Shown: one piece after another, positions 1 through 6,264 of the stretch
How positions within the stretch are numbered: the first letter of the stretch is position 1
How the letters are laid out: each line of letters begins with the position of its first letter
Assembly (NCBI GenBank): GCA_964589175.1
Contig: CAZPRY010000068.1
Location: 1-15,632 of the forward strand
DNA from: CAZPRY01 sp964589175
GTDB lineage: Bacteria > Fidelibacterota > UBA2242
DNA length: 15,632 bases
Direction of reading: 5' to 3'
Notes under the pieces: generated by a model
Databases searched by the model: none
What the model was told of the DNA's origin: nothing
Seen by the model: only the letters and a program-made list of their open reading frames with translations
Translations under genes and position numbers: made by a program

Positions 1-444
1 TGAAAGAAGATGCTAATGATGTCCCTTCAATATTATAGCTTCTGGGACAGCCCCTTTATATTTCCATTCTTAGTTAGGTTTCAAATTATCCCAAAATATC
101 TTAGATTACGCCGCGATGAATCTGATTTTCCGATGACAGCATCCTGAAAATCGAAACCGACATCAGCAAGAACCGAAGACCGGCAAAAGAAGGAACTGCC
201 CCATGGATCAGGTGGAAACCGAAGAGATTCGCAATCATGACGAAGAGCTCATCGAAAAAATCCGACAGCGTTTTCAGGAAGTGGAAACATTGATTGAGGG
301 AATGAAATCCAAGTTGCCCGAAGCGCGGCAATAAAGTCCATGTCATTTTTGACAGTATCATAAAATTGACCGTTCCAGATTGAGAAAAACGGCATTTCTC
401 TGTTTTTAGAACGCTTTCGACATTTACCAAGAGGGGAGATTACA
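1..444. other. 5' leader region without a recognised gene
   Basis: This stretch is AT-richer than the genes that follow. It holds one small ORF with a ribosome binding site (203-334, listed separately). The minus-strand open frame across 101-430 has no family resemblance and overlaps that ORF, so I do not call it. A TTGACC hexamer occurs at 366-371, but I find no matching -10 at the usual distance, so no promoter for the downstream etf operon is called. Confidence 0.5.
203..334 (+). CDS. possible 43-residue acidic helical small protein
   Basis: The ORF starts with ATG, is preceded by AAGGA eight bases upstream, and ends with TAA. The predicted peptide is very rich in Glu, Gln, Lys and Arg (it begins MDQVETEEIRNHDEELIEKI), with no Cys, no membrane segment and a pattern compatible with one long amphipathic helix or short coiled coil. 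I do not recognise a family. It lies 110 bases upstream of etfB on the same strand. It could be a real small protein, the remnant of a larger decayed gene, or chance. The in-frame stop at 134-136 limits any N-terminal extension. Confidence 0.35.
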   Translation: MDQVETEEIRNHDEELIEKIRQRFQEVETLIEGMKSKLPEARQ

Positions 445-1242
445 GTGAAGATCATTGTGCCTATTAAACAGGTACCTGAAACCAGTAATGTCAAGATGGA
501 TCCGGTGACCGGAACGATGGTGCGTGAGGGCGTGGAGCCGATCATCAATCCGCTCGACCTGTATGCGATTGAAGAAGCCGTAGCGCTGAAGGAAAAATAC
601 GGCGGCGAGGTCATCGCAATTTCAATGGGTCCGCAGAAGGCGAAACTGGCTGTCAAGGAAGCCATCGCCATGGGCTGCGACGACGGCATTCTGCTCAGCA
701 ACAAAGCCTTTGCCGGGGCCGATACCTGGGCGACTTCCTATGTGCTGGCCCAGGCGATCCGCAAAATCGGCGCTTTCGACCTGATTCTCTGCGGGGAACG
801 TGCCACGGACGGCGACACGGGACAGGTGGGACCGGGCATCGCCGCTTGGCTGGATATTCCTTTTTCGACGTATATCAGTAAAATTGAAGAGGTCCGCGAC
901 GCCGTCCTGGTGATCGAACGCATGGTGGAAACCGGCTATGAGATTCTGGAGATCGAAAAGCCCTGTCTGCTGACGGTGGTGAAAGAAATCAATTACCCGC
1001 GCCTGCCGACCCTGCGCGGCAAACAGAAAGCCAAACAGGTGCAGGATGTGGTCTGGGGGCCCGATGAGATTGCCGCCAAACCCGAATTTCTGGGACTGAA
1101 GGGTTCGCCGACGCGCGTCGTGAAAATCTCCACGCCGCAGGTGGCGCGCCACGGCGAACTGCTCACGCCGAAAGACGAGAAGCAGGTCGAGGCCGCCGTG
1201 GATCAATTAATCGGATTCCTTCAAGAAAAAGAGATCATTTAG
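445..1242 (+). CDS. etfB: electron transfer flavoprotein beta subunit (EtfB/FixA family)
   Basis: A 265-residue EtfB, full length for the family. ETF is a cytoplasmic heterodimer that carries electrons between flavin dehydrogenases and either the respiratory chain or, in bifurcating forms, NAD and ferredoxin. The N-terminus (MKIIVPIKQVPETS) is typical, as is the NPLDLYAIEEA segment at about residues 35-45. The nucleotide-binding loop CGERATDGDTGQVGPG at about 116-131 is the family signature and resembles FixA and bifurcating-type subunits more than mitochondrial-type ones. The GTG start is chosen because GAGGGGAG lies six bases upstream. The stop is nine bases before etfA, so the two are surely co-transcribed. 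Assignment to ETF is secure; whether it binds a second FAD, as bifurcating forms do, cannot be read reliably by eye. Confidence 0.95.
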   Translation: MKIIVPIKQVPETSNVKMDPVTGTMVREGVEPIINPLDLYAIEEAVALKEKYGGEVIAISMGPQKAKLAVKEAIAMGCDDGILLSNKAFAGADTWATSYVLAQAIRKIGAFDLILCGERATDGDTGQVGPGIAAWLDIPFSTYISKIEEVRDAVLVIERMVETGYEILEIEKPCLLTVVKEINYPRLPTLRGKQKAKQVQDVVWGPDEIAAKPEFLGLKGSPTRVVKISTPQVARHGELLTPKDEKQVEAAVDQLIGFLQEKEII

Positions 1243-1251
1243 GGAGCGAGC

Positions 1252-2268
1252 ATGTCGTATAAAGATGTTTGGATTTTGGGAGAGCAGGAAAGCGGGAAAA
1301 TCAAACTCGTTACCTTTGAATTGCTGAAACGCGGCCGCGCCCTGGCCGACAAACGGCAGGTCGATCTGGTTGCGGTGCTGTTCGGCAAAACGATCGATCG
1401 CGCCGAAATTCCGGAACTTTACCAGCGCGGCGCTGACCGGGTGATTATCGTCGAAAATCCGGGACTGGAGCATTTCCTGCCGGAACCGTACGTCAATACG
1501 CTGATGGCCCTGATCGGGAAATACAAGCCGGAAATCCTGATTGCCAGCGCGACGACCACCGGCCGCACCGTGGCGCCGGCCGTAGCGGTTAAATGCGGTA
1601 CCGGTCTGACCGCGGATTGTACGGAACTGGATATCGAAGCGGGAACCGGCAACCTGATTCAGACCCGCCCGGCCATCGGCGGCAACATCCTGGCGACGAT
1701 CAAGACGCCCAATCACCGGCCGCAGATGGCGACGGTTCGCCCGCATTCCAACAAACCGCTCGAAGCCGACCCTTCCCGAAGCGGCGAGCTGATCTGTGAA
1801 ACCGTGGACGTCGGCTTACTCAAAAGCCGCACGAAACGCCTGGACTTCAAAATTAATCAGGAAGAAGGCGGCAGCATTCAGGACGCCGAAATTGTCATCG
1901 CCGGGGGAAAAGGCTTCAAGAAAGAGGAGCATTTCAAAATGGTGCATGAGATCGCCGCGATGTTCGGCGCGGCGGTAGGCGCCACGCGCGACGCTGTCGA
2001 TTTGGGCTGGGCGACCTACCCGCACCAGGTGGGACTCAGCGGCAAGACCGTCAGTCCGAAATTCTACCTTGCAGTCGGCATCTCCGGTTCGGTGCAGCAC
2101 CTGGCCGGCATTAAAACCGCTGAAAATATCGTGGCGATCAACAGCGACCCCGACGCCCAGATTTTCCAGGTGGCGGATTTCGGCATCGCGGCGGACCTTT
2201 TTGAGGTGTTGCCGGTATTGAAGGCCAAACTGCAGGCGTTGAACAGTGAAAGACTGGTGAAGAAATAG
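1252..2268 (+). CDS. etfA: electron transfer flavoprotein alpha subunit (EtfA/FixB family)
   Basis: A 338-residue EtfA partner of the preceding EtfB. The N-terminal domain contains ASATTTGRTVAPAVA (about 99-113). The C-terminal FAD domain has the expected chain of motifs: GATRDAVDLGW (243-253), QVGLSGK (259-265), AVGISGSVQHLAGIK (274-288) and INSDPDAQIFQVADFGIAADLF (split across 296-317). The start is ATG preceded by GGGAGCG. The only cysteines are at about 115, 123 and 182, and there is no N-terminal ferredoxin-like extension, unlike LctC of Acetobacterium woodii. The protein therefore carries FAD but no visible iron-sulfur cluster. It is followed after 24-48 bases by the FAD-linked dehydrogenase gene, which is the likely electron donor to this ETF. 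Confidence 0.95.
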   Translation: MSYKDVWILGEQESGKIKLVTFELLKRGRALADKRQVDLVAVLFGKTIDRAEIPELYQRGADRVIIVENPGLEHFLPEPYVNTLMALIGKYKPEILIASATTTGRTVAPAVAVKCGTGLTADCTELDIEAGTGNLIQTRPAIGGNILATIKTPNHRPQMATVRPHSNKPLEADPSRSGELICETVDVGLLKSRTKRLDFKINQEEGGSIQDAEIVIAGGKGFKKEEHFKMVHEIAAMFGAAVGATRDAVDLGWATYPHQVGLSGKTVSPKFYLAVGISGSVQHLAGIKTAENIVAINSDPDAQIFQVADFGIAADLFEVLPVLKAKLQALNSERLVKK

Positions 2269-2271
2269 AGT

Positions 2272-2282
2272 GTAAAGTTTAC
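2272..2282 (+). repeat. short inverted repeat between etfA and the dehydrogenase gene
   Basis: GTAAAGTTTAC is a perfect 5-bp inverted repeat around a single central base, followed by an AT-only run. It sits just after the etfA stop. It may be a weak operator or chance; nothing else supports a function. Confidence 0.25.
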
Positions 2283-2316
2283 GATATATATAATGAAACC
2301 AAGCGCGGGAGCCAAA

Positions 2317-3744
2317 GTGTCATTATTTACTTACTATAAAATAGACGAAAAGATTGTTGCGGAATTAAGACGAATTGTGGGCGCCAAGTGGGTGCTCTAC
2401 GATGATTCCGAAAAACTGGAGCCCTATTCGCATGACGAGATCGCCGAGAAAAGTTATGCGCACATGCCCGATGTGGTCGTCAAGCCGCGTACGGCCGAAG
2501 AGATCGCGCAGATCATGAAACTCGCCAATCGCGAGTGCATTCCCGTGACGCCGCGCGGCGCCGGCAGCGGACTCTCCGGCGGGGCCGTGCCCATCGAAGG
2601 CGGGATTTTGCTGTCGGTCGAGCGCATGAACGAAATCCTCGAGATCGACAGGGAGAACATGGTCGTCGTCGTGGAGCCCGGGGTCGTGACCAACGAGATC
2701 AACGAGAAGATCAAAGATGACGGACTCTTCTTTGCCGGTTACCCGATGAGTGTCGAGAGTTGCTTTGTGGGCGGGAATGTGGCTGAAGATGCCGGCGGCG
2801 GCAAAGCGGTGAAATACGGCGTGACCGGTCGCTATATTCTCGGATTACAGGTCGTGACGCCCGAGGGCGAGATCATCAATTTGGGCGGCAAGAACGTCAA
2901 AGACGTCGTCGGCTACAACCTGGTGAAACTGATGGTCGGCTCCGAAGGTACCCTGGGGATTTTCACGAAAGTGATCATCAAACTGCTGCCGCTGCCGACG
3001 GAAGCGGTCGATCTGCTGGTGCTGTTCAAGGACGTCGAGAGCGCGATCAGGATGGTGCCGATTATCATGACTTTCGGGCGCATCATTCCCACGGCGGTTG
3101 AATTTATGGATAAACTATCGTTCCAGACTTCCTGCAAATACCTGAACGAGCACCTGCCCTATGAGCAGGCCGGGGCCATGTTATTGATTGAAGTCGACGG
3201 CAACAATATCGAACAGCTCGAAAAAGAATACGAAACCATCGGCGAACTCTGCATGCAGCACGGCGCGATCGAGGTTTACGTCGCCGATAATCATACCACC
3301 CGCGAACGGGTCTGGAGCGTGCGCCGCAATATCGCCGAAGCCTTCAAGGTTTACTCGCCGGTGCAAAGCCTGGAGGATATCGTTGTTCCGGTGGGTAGTA
3401 TTGCCAGACTGCTGCCGGAAATTGAAGAAATCGGCGCGAAATTCGATGTGCTGATTCCCTGCTACGGGCATGCCGGTGACGGTAACCTGCACGCCACCCC
3501 GGTCAAGAGACCGGCGATGTCGATGGAGACCTGGAAAGAAGTTTTACCGCAGATTTTGCTCGAGATGTACCGCAAGACCAGGGAATTCGGCGGAACGATC
3601 AGCGGCGAGCACGGTATCGGCCATAAGCGCAAAAAATACCTCGGCGAGGCCCTGGAACCGGCGACTATCGAACTGATGAAGCGAATAAAATTGGCCTTTG
3701 ATCCGAAATGTATTTTGAATCCCGGAAAAATATTCGATATTTAA
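2317..3744 (+). CDS. FAD-linked 2-hydroxyacid dehydrogenase (GlcD/D-lactate dehydrogenase family)
   Basis: A VAO/PCMH-type flavoprotein that would oxidise a 2-hydroxyacid such as lactate, glycolate or 2-hydroxyglutarate to the 2-oxoacid and pass electrons to the ETF encoded just upstream. With the start used here (475 residues), the FAD-binding loop PRGAGSGLSGGA is at 79-90, GGNVAEDAGGG at 152-162, GYNLVKLMVGSEGTLGIF at 199-216, GHAGDGNLH at 384-392, SGEHGIG at 429-435, and the C-terminus has LNPGKI. I chose GTG at 2317 because GGGAG lies five bases before it; the in-frame ATG at 2293 (483 residues) has no ribosome binding site. No iron-sulfur subunit (GlcF type) follows; a terminator does. 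Substrate and stereospecificity cannot be told from sequence. Lactate is the best guess because etfB-etfA-dehydrogenase is the lctBCD arrangement. Confidence 0.9.
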   Translation: MSLFTYYKIDEKIVAELRRIVGAKWVLYDDSEKLEPYSHDEIAEKSYAHMPDVVVKPRTAEEIAQIMKLANRECIPVTPRGAGSGLSGGAVPIEGGILLSVERMNEILEIDRENMVVVVEPGVVTNEINEKIKDDGLFFAGYPMSVESCFVGGNVAEDAGGGKAVKYGVTGRYILGLQVVTPEGEIINLGGKNVKDVVGYNLVKLMVGSEGTLGIFTKVIIKLLPLPTEAVDLLVLFKDVESAIRMVPIIMTFGRIIPTAVEFMDKLSFQTSCKYLNEHLPYEQAGAMLLIEVDGNNIEQLEKEYETIGELCMQHGAIEVYVADNHTTRERVWSVRRNIAEAFKVYSPVQSLEDIVVPVGSIARLLPEIEEIGAKFDVLIPCYGHAGDGNLHATPVKRPAMSMETWKEVLPQILLEMYRKTREFGGTISGEHGIGHKRKKYLGEALEPATIELMKRIKLAFDPKCILNPGKIFDI

Positions 3745-3764
3745 GCACTGTGAGGGATAAAATA

Positions 3765-3807
3765 AGACCTGTCGGGTTTCCCAGATCCGGCAGGTCTTTC
3801 CTTTTTT
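3765..3807 (+). terminator. intrinsic terminator of the etfBA-dehydrogenase operon
   Basis: AGACCTGTCGG (3765-3775) pairs with CCGGCAGGTCT (3787-3797), an 11-bp stem with one G-U pair and an 11-base loop. A T-rich run (TTTCCTTTTTT) follows directly. It begins 21 bases after the dehydrogenase stop. Confidence 0.9.
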
Positions 3808-3917
3808 GAGCAGATCTATTAAGCGCTTTTTACCGAATTTTCGTCCATGAATCTAGCTTCTCAGGTCGCAGACAGGGTGTTGCAGGATCATAGGTTTGGC
3901 GTTGATTTTCGGTTGCC

Positions 3918-3937
3918 AACAGGTTGGAAAACCTGTT
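3918..3937 (-). repeat. perfect hairpin directly after the serine hydrolase stop codon
   Basis: AACAGGTT (3918-3925), a four-base loop, then AACCTGTT (3930-3937) form a perfect 8-bp stem that abuts the TAG stop of the minus-strand hydrolase. Neither strand has a good U-run after it, so it is at best a weak or Rho-assisted terminator or an mRNA 3' end stabiliser. Confidence 0.45.
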
Positions 3938-4912
3938 CTACTGTAAAGCAGTCAGAATTTCATTCTTCATCAGATCCAGAATCCTGCGCTCCTGGGCATC
4001 AGCGGGGTCCCAATCCACATTGGAATCACAGCAGGTTACGATGATCATCTGCAGATCGGGGATACAAAGAATGTACTGCCCGCCATGTCCCAGTGCGGTG
4101 AATATTTCGTAGTCACCTAACTTACCCAGCCACCAGCAGTAACCATATCCGATCTCTTCCAAGGCTCCCCATGCCGTTGAGAATTCGGAGTACTTGCAAA
4201 GGGATGCTTCAACCCACGCTTGCCGCACGATCTGCTCGCCGTCGATTGAACCGTTGTTCAAATAAAGATAACCGAGTCGCGCCATATCCCGAGGTCGGAA
4301 GTACATGCCGGACCCGCCGAAATAATAGCTCTGCGGATCACGTTCCCATTTTTCCGCGCTGATATCCAGCGGCTGGAAAAGATGCTCCACTGCGAAATCA
4401 AGGGTGGATTGCCCGGAGGTGCGCGTAATCATGACGGAAAGCAAGTGGGTCAGGAAGGTGTTGTAACTGAAGCCCGAACCGGGAGCGGCCAGTTGCGGCA
4501 GCAGGAAAGTGCTTTCAATCCAATTGCCGCTCGAATGGATGGTCATGTAGACCGCGTGATCGTCTTCTACGCCGGCCCGCATCGTGAGAAGATGTTTAAC
4601 GGTGAGATTCCTTTTGCGGTAGTCCAGACCGGGCAGATCCATCTCCGGAAAGAAATCAAGCACGTGCTGATCGATTCCTTCGATTAATTCCTTCTCCAGG
4701 GCAATTCCCACCAGAGCCGATGTAAAACTTTTGGAAACGGATCGGACCAGATGAGCGTCGTTCCGCTTGAATCCGTGAAAATATTCTTCCAGTACGAGTT
4801 TTCCGTTGCGTACGATCAGAAGGGCGTTCAGATATGAAATGCTTTCGGCGACCGATAGCGCATCATCCAGTAACCGGGCATCCAATCCCTGAGATTCCGG
4901 ATTCGCGCTTTG
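3938..4912 (-). CDS. serine hydrolase, class C beta-lactamase fold (catalytic part of an interrupted lipoprotein gene)
   Basis: The catalytic domain has the S-x-x-K tetrad SVSK (residues 49-52 counted from the TTG codon at 4885), the tyrosine element FSYNTF with Y141, and the third box GHGG at 266-269. It is a penicillin-binding-protein-like hydrolase, perhaps an esterase, amidase or peptidase; the substrate cannot be predicted. The Y-N-T form of the second box resembles 6-aminohexanoate-dimer-hydrolase-like members rather than classical Y-x-N beta-lactamases. The open frame runs from just after a TGA at 4913-4915, but the only start candidate, TTG at 4885, lacks a properly spaced ribosome binding site. 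In the same frame upstream of that TGA lie a strong ribosome binding site, a GTG start and a lipoprotein signal peptide (separate entry). As read, the product would have no export signal, although the family normally acts outside the cytoplasm. The gene is probably inactivated, or the TGA is a sequence error. Confidence 0.8.
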   Translation of the reverse strand, partial: QSANPESQGLDARLLDDALSVAESISYLNALLIVRNGKLVLEEYFHGFKRNDAHLVRSVSKSFTSALVGIALEKELIEGIDQHVLDFFPEMDLPGLDYRKRNLTVKHLLTMRAGVEDDHAVYMTIHSSGNWIESTFLLPQLAAPGSGFSYNTFLTHLLSVMITRTSGQSTLDFAVEHLFQPLDISAEKWERDPQSYYFGGSGMYFRPRDMARLGYLYLNNGSIDGEQIVRQAWVEASLCKYSEFSTAWGALEEIGYGYCWWLGKLGDYEIFTALGHGGQYILCIPDLQMIIVTCCDSNVDWDPADAQERRILDLMKNEILTALQ

Positions 4913-5014
4913 TCAGTCAAATGGCTCGGGGTCCGGCGCGGTGGAATTGGAATTGCAGGACTGGTAACAAATCAACAGCAGTAGAAAACAAAATCCCCCA
5001 ATTTTGCTTTTCAC
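4913..5014 (-). pseudogene. lipoprotein signal peptide and linker of the serine hydrolase, cut off by an in-frame TGA
   Basis: GTG (5012-5014) is preceded by GGAGGG (5021-5026) with a six-base spacer, the best ribosome binding site nearby. The 33 codons encode a basic start (MKSK), a hydrophobic core (FCFLLLLICY), a cysteine at residue 20 in the context QSC, and a linker rich in Asn, Ser, Pro, Asp and Glu. Codon 34 is TGA (4913-4915). The same frame then continues with QSANPESQG, still linker-like, and runs without another stop into the hydrolase domain, for 358 codon positions in all. This points to a single nonsense change in what was one outer-membrane or periplasmic lipoprotein. Confidence 0.75.
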
Positions 5015-5100
5015 GATGATCCCTCCAGAGTTTGTGAATTGTATTTAATACCCCGATAAGATAGTTTAGATCTTTCAGGTTTTCACAGTCCTAATGGTGT

Positions 5101-6090
5101 TTATTCGAACGGGTAGCGCAATCCCCACTGCGACCGGATACGATCCATAGTCAGCATGATTTGCAGGGTCTCATCCAGCGGCATCAGTTCACTCTCGATC
5201 TTCGCCAGGCGGATACAATCCATGGCTTCCACGGCTTCGTAATTGTAGCCGCTGCCTTCTTTGGGGATGTGGATGGCTGTCTCTTGGCCGTTCCGGTCCA
5301 GGGTGGCGTCGGTGATTTGCCACCAGGGACCGTGGATACGGATGTAGCCGTCCGTCCCGTACAGGAAGGAATCATGGCATGTCCCGGTGCGTACCGCAGA
5401 GGAAAGCAGGGCCAGTTTGCCCTGTGAATATTCGAGGATGATGGCGGATTGTTCGTCGACTCCTGTTTCACCGAGATGGGCTTTGCTGACGATGTCGCGG
5501 GGCGGCTCGCCGAAGAAGAACGAAGCCAGCGAAATCGGGTAGACGCCGATGTCGAGTAGGGCGCCTCCGGCCAGGTCTGGATTCAATGAGCGGTGCCCGG
5601 GCTGCCAGGGAAAGCGAGTGCCGTAGGAGGATTGGATCATGCGCAACTTGCCGATCAGGCCCTTGCTGATCTCCGCTTTTAAATGCCGGAATAACGGGCA
5701 GAAGCGCACCCACATGGCTTCCATCAGAAACAGGTTGCGCTCATGGGCGAGTGCGATCAACTTGTCTGCTTCGGCGGCCGTCATGGTGAACGGTTTCTCG
5801 AGCAGGACGGCCTTGCCGGCTTCCAGGCACAGTTTGGCATTTTCAAAGTGAAACGGATGAAGGGATGCCACGTAGATGATGTCCAGGTCGGGATCGCCGA
5901 CCAGTTCCCGGTAACTGCCGTAGCGGCGCGGAATCCGGAATTCATCACCGAATTGGTCGGCCTTTTCCGGGGTCCGCGAGCCGACGGCCAGTATTTCCGC
6001 CCCGGGAAGTGTACTCAGGGCGAGCGTAAATTTGTGGGCCATCCAGCCCGTGGACAAAACGCCCCAGCGAATTTTTCTGCTCTGATTCAT
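5101..6090 (-). CDS. Gfo/Idh/MocA family NAD(P)-dependent oxidoreductase
   Basis: A 329-residue cytoplasmic dehydrogenase. The N-terminal Rossmann fold starts with a variant dinucleotide loop, GVLSTGWMA (10-18). The family lysine is in EKPF (98-101), followed by EAMWVRF (124-130) as in the dihydrodiol-dehydrogenase-like and sugar oxidoreductase branch. The C-terminal domain has GGALLDIGVYPI (175-186), placing D180 and Y184 near the active site. The substrate is probably a sugar or cyclic polyol but is not predictable. The ATG overlaps the stop of the cysteine-rich FeoB partner (ATGA), so it is translationally coupled as the last gene of the Feo operon. That location is odd for a sugar oxidoreductase and may be accidental read-through placement. 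Confidence 0.9.
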   Translation of the reverse strand: MNQSRKIRWGVLSTGWMAHKFTLALSTLPGAEILAVGSRTPEKADQFGDEFRIPRRYGSYRELVGDPDLDIIYVASLHPFHFENAKLCLEAGKAVLLEKPFTMTAAEADKLIALAHERNLFLMEAMWVRFCPLFRHLKAEISKGLIGKLRMIQSSYGTRFPWQPGHRSLNPDLAGGALLDIGVYPISLASFFFGEPPRDIVSKAHLGETGVDEQSAIILEYSQGKLALLSSAVRTGTCHDSFLYGTDGYIRIHGPWWQITDATLDRNGQETAIHIPKEGSGYNYEAVEAMDCIRLAKIESELMPLDETLQIMLTMDRIRSQWGLRYPFE

Positions 6091-6263
6091 GATTGTTTAT
6101 TCTCCGGGCTTTCGACTTTGCGTTCCGGACTGCAATTGCCTACGGAACAGCCGCCGCACTCGCCGCCGCAGCCCGGTTCGGCGATATTGTTCTTCAGCCG
6201 GAAACCGATAAAAAGGACACTCGCGATGAACGCGACGGCGACGATGACATATTGCCACCACAT
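6087..6263 (-). CDS. FeoB-associated cysteine-rich membrane protein
   Basis: A 58-residue protein with one N-terminal membrane segment (about residues 3-22) and a cysteine cluster GCGGECGGCSVGNC with C32, C36, C39 and C44, followed by a charged tail. Short proteins of this design encoded right after feoB form the FeoB-associated family (PF12669). They are thought to help ferrous iron transport, perhaps in the way FeoC does; the mechanism is not settled. I start at ATG 6263 because GGAGG ends five bases upstream; this ribosome binding site lies inside the last codons of feoB. A TTG at 6275 in the same frame would place that site inside the gene. The first codon follows the feoB stop almost directly, and the end overlaps the next gene by three bases. 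Confidence 0.85.
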   Translation of the reverse strand: MWWQYVIVAVAFIASVLFIGFRLKNNIAEPGCGGECGGCSVGNCSPERKVESPENKQS

Positions 6264-6264
6264 A

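Noticed and set aside
101..430. Minus-strand open frame of 109 codons upstream of etfB
   Set aside because: No family resemblance, Phe/Leu-rich composition typical of the reverse of an acidic coding stretch, and overlap with the better-supported plus-strand small ORF.
622..1206. Minus-strand open frame of 194 codons inside etfB
   Set aside because: Lies wholly antisense to a certain gene, is His/Arg/Gly-rich with no recognisable domain, and is explained by the GC-biased codons of etfB.
4913..4915. TGA as a reassigned sense codon
   Set aside because: The permease, GIN protein, feoA and the FeoB-associated gene in this window all end naturally at TGA, so TGA is a stop in this genome. No selenocysteine-type partner region is evident, and the position is in a linker.
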